Positions 8,711 to 16,136 of a stretch of 16,807 bases of DNA are shown here, in pieces. The DNA is from an uncultured Prochlorococcus sp. (lineage in GTDB: Bacteria; Cyanobacteriota; Cyanobacteriia; PCC-6307; Cyanobiaceae). The translations under genes and the position numbers were made by a program. The DNA is taken from assembly GCA_902572065.1 (NCBI GenBank), contig CACGEL010000018.1, positions 1-16,807 of the forward strand, read 5' to 3'. Position 1 is the first letter of the stretch. Every line of letters begins with the position of its first letter. The notes beneath the pieces are model-generated. The model made no database searches. It saw only the letters and a program-made list of their open reading frames with translations, and was not told the DNA's origin.

Positions 8711-9614
8711 GGGTTAAAGGATAAATATTATATTTTTTAATTATTTCTTTTATCCTAAAACATATTTCTGCATGCATTTTTTTATTATTAGAGGCAATAA
8801 TTATTCCTCCCTGAGCAAAATTTGGTTTTTCATAACAAAGTTCCTCATTTTCTAAATTCGTAACAGCTCCACCAGCTGTTTTTAAAATAACTTCTGGAGC
8901 AGCAAAATCCCAATCTTTAGGTGAACTTTTATTTGGCAAGCTTAAACAAATATAAATATCACTTTCACCTCTAATGATAGAAGCAATTTTGCAACCAATG
9001 CTACCCATAATTACAACATTCTTAAAGCATATCTTATCAATTAAATTCATCAAGGTTGGATTACTATGATTTTTACTTGTCACCAAAGTCATCTCACTAA
9101 TACTTTTGTTAGGAAAGGAATTTAATTTTCGATTTAAATGATCTCTTCTTTCGCACCAAACATTCTCTCCATTTGATATCCATAATTCGTCTCTTTCTGG
9201 AATAAGCACAACTCCAAGAAAAGGTTTCTTATTGTAATTAAGGGCAAAATGCATTGCATAATTACCTGTTCCTTGAATAAAGTCTTTTGTACCATCTAGG
9301 GGATCAAGTATCCAAACCCACTCAGAATTGACATCGCAATTATTAAGATCACCCTTTGCATTTTCTTCACTTAAATATTTCCAGCCGATATTTGGATATT
9401 TACATTGCATTCTTTCGAGAATCAAATCATTCACTTCTAAATCAGCTATTGTTACAGGATCTTTCTTGTTATCATTTTTAATAATAGTAGTTTTATTCTC
9501 TGATTTCTTAAGAATTTGGGAATATTTAAGCAAAATATCTGCAGCCTCCCAGCTCAAAATTCGCAGATCATCGATAAGATAATTAATATCAACCCCTTCT
9601 GGGAATTTAACCAC
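8703..9614 (-). CDS. cysQ: CysQ-like 3'(2'),5'-bisphosphate nucleotidase (inositol monophosphatase fold)
   Basis: Most likely hydrolyses 3'-phosphoadenosine 5'-phosphate (PAP), clearing the by-product of sulfate activation and sulfotransfer. The metal site of the FIG superfamily is complete: [11 protein letters not shown] (D58), SEEN (E83-E84), DPLDGTKDF (D104, D107) and KDWDFAAPE (D236). [11 protein letters not shown] is the usual substrate-side segment. The length of 303 residues fits CysQ/Hal2-like cyanobacterial proteins. The only workable start is GTG at 9614, because an in-frame stop lies just upstream with no ATG between. The gene is convergent with pnp and divergent from rsmI by 3 bases, so its promoter must lie inside rsmI. 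A broader inositol-phosphate or fructose-1,6-bisphosphate phosphatase activity cannot be excluded from sequence. Confidence 0.9.
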   Translation of the reverse strand: MVKFPEGVDINYLIDDLRILSWEAADILLKYSQILKKSENKTTIIKNDNKKDPVTIADLEVNDLILERMQCKYPNIGWKYLSEENAKGDLNNCDVNSEWVWILDPLDGTKDFIQGTGNYAMHFALNYNKKPFLGVVLIPERDELWISNGENVWCERRDHLNRKLNSFPNKSISEMTLVTSKNHSNPTLMNLIDKICFKNVVIMGSIGCKIASIIRGESDIYICLSLPNKSSPKDWDFAAPEVILKTAGGAVTNLENEELCYEKPNFAQGGIIIASNNKKMHAEICFRIKEIIKKYNIYPLTLN

Positions 9615-9617
9615 GTA

Positions 9618-10481
9618 ATGAATAATAAAATCTCATTATCGCACAGAAATCACGAACCAGAAAATGGTGTTTTGTATTTAGTAGGAACACCAATTGGTAA
9701 TTTAAACGATCTCTCATCACGAGCTTTAAATATTCTAAAAAATGTATTTTTGGTTGCCTGTGAAGATACAAGGCAAACAAAAAAGATTATGAATAAATTT
9801 GGAATCAAAAATAATCTTATTAGCTTTAATAAGAATAATTCTTTTAAAAAAATCCCTTCCTTGATAAACGACCTTATAGCAGGTAAATCTATTGCTATAG
9901 TTAGTGATGCTGGGATGCCAAGTATTTGTGACCCTGGAGAAGATTTAGTTTGTAAGGCGAGGTCTTTAGGGATAGATATTATCTGCATCCCAGGTCCTTG
10001 CGCAGCCATAACCGCCCTTGTTTCAAGTGGGATGCCATCATCTAAATTCATTTTTGAAGGTTTTTTGCCAAAAAAACAAAGTGATAGAAAAAAAATTCTT
10101 TTAGAAATCAGTAATAATGAAAAGACAACCATATTATTTGAATCTCCTCAAAGACTTAATAAACTTTTGAGAGAATTAAAAGAGTTTTGTGGAGGTGAAA
10201 GAGAGATTCAAGTTTCAAGAGAATTAACGAAGAAATTTGAAGAGCATATAGGAAATACCATAAATATGGTTTTAGAGTTTTTTGAAGGGAAAACAATTAT
10301 TGGGGAAATCACTATTGTGATAAAAGGTATTAATAAAACTAAAAAAATAGACTTTGATGAATCACTTATAAAAAAAGAACTTAATGCATTAATTGATGCA
10401 GGCCTAAGCTTACCAGCGGCTTCAAAATACCTTGCAAAAAAAGAAAATCTTAATCGAAAAATGATTTATAATTTATATTAA
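9618..10481 (+). CDS. rsmI: 16S rRNA (cytidine1402-2'-O)-methyltransferase
   Basis: Methylates the ribose of C1402 in the 30S decoding centre, using S-adenosylmethionine. The 287 residues match the family (about 280-290) and the tetrapyrrole-methylase fold. Hallmarks in order: GVLYLVGTPIGNLNDLSSRA (17-36), ACEDTRQT (47-54), AIVSDAGMPSICDPGE, CIPGPCAAITALVSSGMP and FEGFLPKK. I chose ATG at 9618, which puts 16 residues before the GVLYLV strand. The frame is open back to an ATG at 9516, but those 34 extra codons overlap cysQ coding DNA and have no family counterpart. The start is 3 bases from the divergent cysQ start. The C-terminal helical part (LPAASKYLAKKENLNRK) is the usual RsmI tail. Confidence 0.94.
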   Translation: MNNKISLSHRNHEPENGVLYLVGTPIGNLNDLSSRALNILKNVFLVACEDTRQTKKIMNKFGIKNNLISFNKNNSFKKIPSLINDLIAGKSIAIVSDAGMPSICDPGEDLVCKARSLGIDIICIPGPCAAITALVSSGMPSSKFIFEGFLPKKQSDRKKILLEISNNEKTTILFESPQRLNKLLRELKEFCGGEREIQVSRELTKKFEEHIGNTINMVLEFFEGKTIIGEITIVIKGINKTKKIDFDESLIKKELNALIDAGLSLPAASKYLAKKENLNRKMIYNLY

Positions 10482-10509
10482 AATTATAAGAACAAAGAAT
10501 TATAATCAA

Positions 10510-10737
10510 ATGCATTATTTAGTAAAAAAAATATTTTTTATAATTACTTTCAATTCTTGTCTATTTATTCTTTTAGTTACAGGAATTCAGAATAATAGCA
10601 ATAGAAGTAAGGTTGATTTATTAATAAATAAAACTGTATCCTTACCTATTGGATTCATAACTGGGACAAGCTTTATAAGTGGGTCTATTTTTGGAAACCT
10701 TATCACACTAAATTTTTATAAAAAAAAGGAAAAATAA
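10510..10737 (+). CDS. Small two-helix membrane protein (weakly LapA/DUF1049-like)
   Basis: A 75-residue hypothetical protein. A basic start (MHYLVKK) leads into a first membrane helix at about 8-26. A short polar loop with NSNRSK follows, then a second hydrophobic stretch at about 41-67 (SLPIGFITGTSFISGSIFG), and the basic tail KKKEK. Two helices with a glycine-rich second one and a basic cytoplasmic end recall LapA-type (DUF1049) proteins, but the match is by eye and weak. It starts 28 bases after rsmI on the same strand and probably shares its transcript. It ends 7 bases before the convergent HTH-protein gene. The function is unknown. Confidence 0.72.
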   Translation: MHYLVKKIFFIITFNSCLFILLVTGIQNNSNRSKVDLLINKTVSLPIGFITGTSFISGSIFGNLITLNFYKKKEK

Positions 10738-10744
10738 TTTATTT

Positions 10745-11431
10745 CTATAATGCTATTAATTTATCAGAAGTAACTATTCTCGAAATTCCTCTAGATATTA
10801 AAAGTGGTGCGACAATTCTAAACACATCCGTGTTTGGGACCTTAATAACTTTTTGTTCTTTTGAACAATAGCGTTTTGCAATTTTCAAATCATAAAATAT
10901 TTGTATCGTATTTCTATCTAATTCCTCTTCTGAAAGAAATTGCCACTCAGGATAATCATGAAGAAGTTTAGTATGTAATTCAATTTTGTTATCAACAATC
11001 ATGAAAACAACTTTTGGTAGATCTATCTCTGAGATAGGAATCGATGACAAGTCTTTTTGGGGTATATTATCAATCTCATAATTTAGAGGTGCAACCTCTA
11101 CAAAGTCATTTAAAGCAAAATCAGATTGTTCTTCTATAAAATTCATGGTATCAGCTTCTTTATTAGAAATATTCTTTTTAAAGACTTTATTATTCCGGAG
11201 ATTTCCATTCTCCATTGAAGATGATTTTTCTTGTTTAATAAATAAGCTTTTGAAGGTTTTACTTTTTTCTATCAAACTTTGATAAGTTTTTGCTCCTAAA
11301 TTTTTTTTTAAATATCTAGAGATTGTTAATTTAGTAGAACTAAATTCTTCTACCAAATCATTGATATTCGTTCCATTAATAAATTTTTGGGTTAATTGTT
11401 CCTTTTGTTTATCTGTGAGCCTTTTAGCCAA
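10745..11431 (-). CDS. Hypothetical protein with N-terminal helix-turn-helix
   Basis: A 228-residue protein I cannot name. Residues 1-55 look like a small helix-turn-helix: LTDKQKEQLTQKFINGTNIN, then an acidic helix (DLVEEFSS) and a putative recognition helix TKLTISRYLKK (33-43), as in resolvase- or transposase-type HTH domains. Residues 56-110 are polar and low in complexity, probably a linker. Residues 112-228 form a second, hydrophobic domain (LPKVVFMIVDNKIELHTKLL, DYPEWQFLSEEELDRNTIQI, VFRIVAPLLISRGISRIV) that could bind a ligand or dimerise. No catalytic motif is evident. The start must be TTG at 11431: an in-frame stop lies four codons upstream and the next Met is residue 73. It lies beside the tRNA-Arg and the sugar cluster, with palindromes and short repeats upstream. 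A DNA-binding regulator is an inference. Confidence 0.8.
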   Translation of the reverse strand: MAKRLTDKQKEQLTQKFINGTNINDLVEEFSSTKLTISRYLKKNLGAKTYQSLIEKSKTFKSLFIKQEKSSSMENGNLRNNKVFKKNISNKEADTMNFIEEQSDFALNDFVEVAPLNYEIDNIPQKDLSSIPISEIDLPKVVFMIVDNKIELHTKLLHDYPEWQFLSEEELDRNTIQIFYDLKIAKRYCSKEQKVIKVPNTDVFRIVAPLLISRGISRIVTSDKLIAL

Positions 11432-11455
11432 AATTAAAAATTATTTTTTCTTAAT

Positions 11456-11467
11456 TCTATATATAGA
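11456..11467. promoter_or_regulatory. 12-bp palindrome upstream of the HTH gene
   Basis: TCTATATATAGA reads the same on both strands and ends 24 bases before the TTG start of the - strand HTH gene, about where its -10 region should be. It could be an operator for self-regulation or simply the TATA-like -10 element. AT-only repeats are common in this DNA, so confidence is low. Confidence 0.3.
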
Positions 11468-11472
11468 TCCTA

Positions 11473-11500
11473 AAGAAATTTATTTTTTCAAAAATTTCTT
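11473..11500. repeat. 9-bp inverted repeat upstream of the HTH gene
   Basis: AAGAAATTT (11473-11481) and AAATTTCTT (11492-11500) are perfect complements separated by 10 bases. It lies 41 bases upstream of the HTH gene start, next to the 12-bp palindrome. It may be an operator, a hairpin, or chance in AT-rich DNA. Confidence 0.3.
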
Positions 11501-11614
11501 GTCATAAAAGTTGATATGTATCAGATTTTTCCTTTTATCACAGTAGATATAATTAATTTACATTATTCTCATAAATTTCTCATCCCTTTTCCTGAGTTAA
11601 TGATCATTTTATGA

Positions 11615-11638
11615 AGTTGATAATTAAGTTGATAATAA
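11615..11638 (+). repeat. Two-copy 12-bp tandem repeat AGTTGATAAT(T/A)A
   Basis: AGTTGATAATTA (11615-11626) is followed directly by AGTTGATAATAA (11627-11638), differing at one base. A partial third copy, AGTTGATAT, starts at 11509. It may be repeated binding sites or slippage. Confidence 0.45.
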
Positions 11639-11916
11639 AATATCTCAACAAACTTTTTCTAATTGATTAGATTTATCTAGTTAAAAAAATTATTAAGAAT
11701 AACTTTAGAAATAGTTATTATAGAAAATACTTAAGTTGGAATTTAATCTTAATAACAAAAATTTTTCTATTAGTATTTAAATTTGAAGAATTACTGGTAG
11801 CGAGTGCAAGGCTGTATTAAGATAATAGGGTTATAAATAAAGTTAATTTGTTTCTGTTTTTCAAGATTTTGTTAACTGAGTGAAGAGCTGAGTAACTAAA
11901 TAAATGAGAGACATTT

Positions 11917-11990
<74 letters not shown>

Positions 11991-12242
11991 TATTAGACCA
12001 AGAAAATTTAAATCATACTAAACTTTTTCATATGGATAAGAAAAGCCTTAATAAGAATTATGTTGAATATTATTATCAGGATTAGAAACAATTTTGGAAG
12101 ATTAAAGAGGTAAAAGATTGAACCAGAAATTAACTTTTTATTTAGATAAATAGAAATCACTTTTATGAAGCTATATAATTAAACCTATATTTAAATAAAC
12201 AATAAAATACGCATTTTGAAAAAGTATTAATAAAAAAATAAC

Positions 12243-13352
12243 ATGATGAATAAAAAAGCCTTAATTACTGGAGTTACTGGACAAGATGGTAGTTACCTAG
12301 TTGAATTTCTTTTAAATAAAAACTATGAAGTACATGGAATCAAGAGGAGAAGCAGTAGCTTAAATACACAAAGAGTAGACCATCTATATCAAGATCCTCA
12401 TGAAAATAACCCAAGATTTTTCATGCATTATGGCGACCTTACTGATAGTACAAACTTAATAAGACTAATACAAGATATATCACCTGATGAAATTTATAAT
12501 CTTGGAGCACAAAGTCATGTAGCAGTAAGTTTTGAAACTCCAGAATATACTGCAAACTGCGATGCTTTAGGCACCTTAAGAATATTAGAGGCAGTTAGAA
12601 TATTAGGTCTCTCAAAAAAAACAAAAATATATCAAGCGAGCACTAGTGAATTATACGGTCTAGTTCAGGAAACACCACAAAATGAAAAAACACCTTTCTA
12701 CCCAAGAAGTCCATATGGTGTTGCGAAATTATATGCCTATTGGATTACGATTAATTATAGAGAAGCATATAGTATGTACGCATGTAATGGGATTCTTTTT
12801 AACCACGAAAGTCCAAGACGAGGAGAAACTTTCATAACAAGAAAAATCACAAGGGGGCTTGCGAGAATAAATGCAGGTCTAGAAAATGTTCTTTTCTTGG
12901 GAAATCTAAATTCAAAAAGAGATTGGGGACATGCAAGAGACTATGTAGAGATGCAGTGGCTAATGCTGCAACAAGAAGAACCTAAAGATTATGTTATCTC
13001 TACTGGTAGAGCAGAAAGTATTAGGAGATTTGCGGAGATAAGTGCCTGTTATCTCGGATGGAGTGATAAAGGTAAAGCTGGAATAATTTGGGAAGGTGAT
13101 GGATTAAATGAAGTAGGTAGAAGAGCTGACACTATGGAAATAGTTATCAGAGTTGATCCCAGATACTTTAGACCTACTGAGGTTGAATTTCTTCTTGGCG
13201 AATCTAAAAAAGCAGCTCTAGAATTAGGTTGGACCCCAAAAACTTCACTCGAAGAATTAATAAAAGAAATGATAGAATCTGATAAAGAAGAAGCTAGGAA
13301 AGACTCTATATTGAAAAAATCAGGTTTTCAAATAAATAGCTCTCAAGAATAA
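12243..13352 (+). CDS. gmd: GDP-mannose 4,6-dehydratase
   Basis: Converts GDP-D-mannose to GDP-4-keto-6-deoxy-D-mannose, the first committed step to GDP-L-fucose and related deoxysugars. It is an extended short-chain dehydrogenase. The NADP-binding loop [11 protein letters not shown] has the glycines at 10, 13 and 16. The catalytic region ASTSELYG has T134 and E136, and the active-site pair SPYGVAK has Y158 and K162. The segment [17 protein letters not shown] is specific to Gmd. The 369 residues compare with about 373 in E. coli. Two ATG codons stand in tandem at the start (12243 and 12246); either could be used. It is the first gene after the tRNA, with 252 noncoding bases before it, and fcl follows 16 bases downstream. 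Confidence 0.97.
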   Translation: MMNKKALITGVTGQDGSYLVEFLLNKNYEVHGIKRRSSSLNTQRVDHLYQDPHENNPRFFMHYGDLTDSTNLIRLIQDISPDEIYNLGAQSHVAVSFETPEYTANCDALGTLRILEAVRILGLSKKTKIYQASTSELYGLVQETPQNEKTPFYPRSPYGVAKLYAYWITINYREAYSMYACNGILFNHESPRRGETFITRKITRGLARINAGLENVLFLGNLNSKRDWGHARDYVEMQWLMLQQEEPKDYVISTGRAESIRRFAEISACYLGWSDKGKAGIIWEGDGLNEVGRRADTMEIVIRVDPRYFRPTEVEFLLGESKKAALELGWTPKTSLEELIKEMIESDKEEARKDSILKKSGFQINSSQE

Positions 13353-13368
13353 AAATGGTTCATATTAG

Positions 13369-14364
13369 ATGAAACTAATGAATAAGAAAGATAAAATTTT
13401 TATAGCTGGTGGAAGTGGCATGGTTGGAAGTGCCATAATAAGAAAGTTAAATAATTTAGGGTTTGAAAATTTAATTTTCCCAAATAGTTCGAATCTTGAT
13501 CTTAAAGACTCAGATTTAGTCTTTAAATGGTTTAAGAAAAATAAACCTGATATAGTAATTTTCGCAGCGGCTAAAGTTGGTGGGATATTTGCAAATAACA
13601 CATACCCAGTTGATTTTTTATTAGATAACTTAAAGATTCAAAATAATGTTATTGAAGCTGCATGGAAAAATAAAGTAAGAAGGTTACTTTTTCTTGGTAG
13701 TAGTTGTGTTTATCCAAAGAATTCGAGTCAACCCATAAAAGAAGATGAATTGCTAAAAAGTTCTCTTGAAAAAACTAATGAATGTTATGCGTTAGCTAAG
13801 ATTAGTGGAATTAAATTATGTCAGGCATTAAGAAAACAGTATGGATTTGATGCAATATCCCTTATGCCAACGAATCTCTATGGTAAAGGAGATAACTATC
13901 ATTCATCCAATAGTCATGTTCTACCAGCTTTACTTGATAGATTCCATTCTCACAAACTAGAACAAAAAGAATACATAGAATGTTGGGGATCAGGAAATCC
14001 TAGGAGAGAATTTATGCATGTTGATGATCTTGCGGATGCTTCAATTTTCGCTTTAGAAAATTGGGATCCCAACAAACATAATGCTCCCTTAGATGAATTT
14101 GGAGAACCATTAAATTGGCTTAATGTTGGGACGGGAATTGATTTAAGTTTAAAAGAGCTTGCCGAAATGATCGCTAATATCACCTCATTTAAAGGTAAAA
14201 TATTTTGGAACAAAGATAAGCCCGATGGGACATTCAGAAAATTATTGAACGTTTCAAAATTAGAAAAATTAGGTTGGAAATCAAAAATAACTTTAAAGGA
14301 AGGACTAATAATTACCTATAAAGACTACAAAAAAGAACTTAAAGAGAATAAACTTAGAAAATAG
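13369..14364 (+). CDS. fcl: GDP-L-fucose synthase (epimerase/reductase)
   Basis: Carries out the 3,5-epimerisation and NADPH-dependent reduction of GDP-4-keto-6-deoxymannose to GDP-L-fucose, directly after Gmd. The nucleotide loop is FIAGGSGMVGSAI. LGSSCVYP carries the catalytic cysteine C113. The Y-x-x-x-K pair is Y140 and K144 in NECYALAKISG. LMPTNLYG and ECWGSGNPRREFMHVDDLA are Fcl-specific. The 331 residues match the family (about 310-325) with a slightly long C-terminus. The ATG at 13369 is used here; an in-frame ATG at 13378 would remove three residues and is equally acceptable. It is 16 bases after gmd, so the two form an operon, and a 317-base gap follows. Confidence 0.96.
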   Translation: MKLMNKKDKIFIAGGSGMVGSAIIRKLNNLGFENLIFPNSSNLDLKDSDLVFKWFKKNKPDIVIFAAAKVGGIFANNTYPVDFLLDNLKIQNNVIEAAWKNKVRRLLFLGSSCVYPKNSSQPIKEDELLKSSLEKTNECYALAKISGIKLCQALRKQYGFDAISLMPTNLYGKGDNYHSSNSHVLPALLDRFHSHKLEQKEYIECWGSGNPRREFMHVDDLADASIFALENWDPNKHNAPLDEFGEPLNWLNVGTGIDLSLKELAEMIANITSFKGKIFWNKDKPDGTFRKLLNVSKLEKLGWKSKITLKEGLIITYKDYKKELKENKLRK

Positions 14365-14681
14365 GCCTAATTAGTTTGGAAATAATTATGAGGATTATTT
14401 ATAATAACTTTTTATAAACTTGTTCTTAAGAGCTTAGATAATTATTTTTATGCGATAGTAAAGAAATTCCTAAGACCAAAATAAAATCATTACAAATTAT
14501 AAAAAAATTAGCAAAATAATTTTAGAAAGATTTACCACTAAAATTCCATTAACCAATTTATTTATATTAATTTCATAGAGAAATAAGTAACTATGCTGTA
14601 AATCTTCAAAAGATTAGCTTGTTATTCATTGAGTTATTAAAAATCTTTGTAGTAATATTTTAATAGTGAAGTTAAATATTA
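14365..14681. other. 317-bp noncoding gap between fcl and manC
   Basis: No gene seen on either strand. Soon after fcl there is a perfect 7-bp inverted repeat, AAATAAT (14380-14386) and ATTATTT (14394-14400), with a 7-base loop and a short T-run about 8 bases later. It could be a weak terminator, but the stem has no G-C pair. Near the right end is a promoter-like pair for manC. The gap suggests that manC starts a separate transcript from gmd-fcl. Confidence 0.5.
14629..14658 (+). promoter_or_regulatory. Possible promoter for manC
   Basis: TTGAGT (14629-14634), an 18-base spacer and TAATAT (14653-14658) lie 23 bases before the manC ATG. This is a consensus match only, in AT-rich DNA. Confidence 0.25.
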
Positions 14682-16124
14682 ATGGAACAAAAAATAATTC
14701 CTATAATCTTATGCGGAGGAAAAGGTACTAGATTATGGCCACTTTCAAGACAGAGTTATCCAAAACAATTTTTAGCTCTATACGGTGATAATAACAAGTC
14801 ACTTTTACAACAAACTCAAGAGCGAATATCTTTTTTAAGTGGAATTACCGAACCAATAATTATTTGCAACGAGGAACATAGGTTCTTAGTAGCTCAACAA
14901 ATGAGAGAGATAAATGTAAAACCAAAAGCAATAATACTTGAAAATGAAGGTAAAAATACTGCCCCAGCAATTGCTCTAGGTGCTATAAAAGCTTTAGAAG
15001 AAGATCAAGAAGATCCGTTGTTATTAATATTATCTGCTGATCACATAATTAGAGATCTAAATGTTTTCGGAAAAGTCTTACAACAAGGATGTAATTCAGC
15101 ATTAGAAAATCATTTAGTTACATTTGGAATAGTTCCAAATCACCCAGAGACAGGTTATGGATATATAGAAAGTGAATTCGTTCTTGATAAAAATAACATT
15201 AAAGGTAGTCGGATTAAAAGATTTATCGAGAAGCCAAATAAAGAATTAGCTCAAAAGCTTTTCAAGTCAAAAAAATATACTTGGAATAGTGGAATGTTCG
15301 TTTTCAAAAATAGCTTAATTATTAAAGAACTTAATAAACATGCCCCATTAGTTTTAGAGTCTTGTAAAGAAGCACTAGGTAATAGTGTTAGAGATCTTGA
15401 TTTTATAAGAATTGCAGGAGATTCTTTCTCTAAATCTCCAAATATCCCAATAGATATTGCAGTTATGGAAAAAACTAATTTAGGTTTAGTTCTTCCTTTA
15501 GATGCAGGATGGAGTGATATTGGTAATTGGGAATCATTATGGGATAACGAAAAGAAAGATTCTTTAGGCAATGTGATTAAAGGTAAAGTTTTTAATGAGG
15601 GGTCAAGTGATTGCTATATCAAGAGTGAAAATAGTCTTTTAGTTACTCTTGGTTTAAAAGATTTAATACTTGTTGAGACTTCTGATGCAATACTTGCTGC
15701 TAACAAAAATGAATTAAATAAAATAAAAACAGTATTAAATAAACTTGATAAAAAAGGATATAAAGAGGTAAACACACATAGAAAGATATATCGTCCATGG
15801 GGTTCATATACCTCTTTAATAGAGAATGAAAATTGGCTTGTTAAAAGCATTGAAGTAAATCCTGGATCAAAACTTTCCCTTCAAATGCATCATCATAGGA
15901 CTGAACATTGGATAGTAGTTAAAGGCACAGCGAAAGTAGAAATCGATAACAAGAGTTTAGTTTTAAGCGAGAATCAAAGTACATTTATCCCTTTAGGTTC
16001 TAAGCATAGATTAAGTAATCCAGGCAAAATTCATTTAACTCTAATTGAAATACAGAGTGGGGACTATATTGGAGAGGATGATATTGTAAGATTCAAAGAC
16101 GATTACGGTAGAATAGATAATTGA
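14682..16124 (+). CDS. manC: Mannose-1-phosphate guanylyltransferase / mannose-6-phosphate isomerase (bifunctional)
   Basis: Makes GDP-mannose from mannose-1-phosphate and GTP, and by its second domain can interconvert fructose-6-phosphate and mannose-6-phosphate. The 480 residues match the ManC/CpsB/AlgA type. The N-terminal pyrophosphorylase signature CGGKGTRLWPLSRQSYPKQF (11-30) and FIEKP (181-185) define the nucleotidyltransferase, together with NSGMF. A C-terminal cupin from about residue 367 (RPWGSY) carries LQMHHHRTEHW, with H403-H405, E408 and H409 around the metal site: the type II isomerase domain. It feeds substrate to Gmd and Fcl upstream. A noncoding gap on its 5' side suggests its own promoter. 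The epimerase gene follows 12 bases downstream. Confidence 0.96.
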   Translation: MEQKIIPIILCGGKGTRLWPLSRQSYPKQFLALYGDNNKSLLQQTQERISFLSGITEPIIICNEEHRFLVAQQMREINVKPKAIILENEGKNTAPAIALGAIKALEEDQEDPLLLILSADHIIRDLNVFGKVLQQGCNSALENHLVTFGIVPNHPETGYGYIESEFVLDKNNIKGSRIKRFIEKPNKELAQKLFKSKKYTWNSGMFVFKNSLIIKELNKHAPLVLESCKEALGNSVRDLDFIRIAGDSFSKSPNIPIDIAVMEKTNLGLVLPLDAGWSDIGNWESLWDNEKKDSLGNVIKGKVFNEGSSDCYIKSENSLLVTLGLKDLILVETSDAILAANKNELNKIKTVLNKLDKKGYKEVNTHRKIYRPWGSYTSLIENENWLVKSIEVNPGSKLSLQMHHHRTEHWIVVKGTAKVEIDNKSLVLSENQSTFIPLGSKHRLSNPGKIHLTLIEIQSGDYIGEDDIVRFKDDYGRIDN

Positions 16125-16136
16125 TCTAATAATTTT

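Larger units (their letters stand above)
11432..11916. other. 485-bp noncoding region between the HTH gene and tRNA-Arg
   Basis: No gene found. The DNA is extremely AT-rich and holds several short structures: a 12-bp palindrome (11456-11467), a 9-bp inverted repeat (11473-11500), three AGTTGATA copies (from 11509, 11615 and 11627), a 7-bp inverted repeat AATAACT/AGTTATT (11698-11719) and a short GC-rich patch (11791-11814). It must contain the - strand promoter for the HTH gene and the + strand promoter for the tRNA. The longest open stretch, 11671-11820, is 49 codons and has no ATG, GTG or TTG near its beginning, so I do not call it a gene. Confidence 0.6.

Noticed and set aside
9516..9617. 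A 34-codon N-terminal extension of RsmI from ATG 9516
   Set aside because: It overlaps cysQ coding sequence, has no counterpart in the RsmI family, and ATG 9618 gives the normal length.
11671..11820. A 49-codon open stretch between the HTH gene and the tRNA
   Set aside because: No ATG, GTG or TTG at its beginning, AT-rich codons as expected by chance, and no recognisable protein.
12032..12085. A 17-codon ATG frame between the tRNA and gmd
   Set aside because: Too short, no ribosome-binding site, no recognisable peptide.
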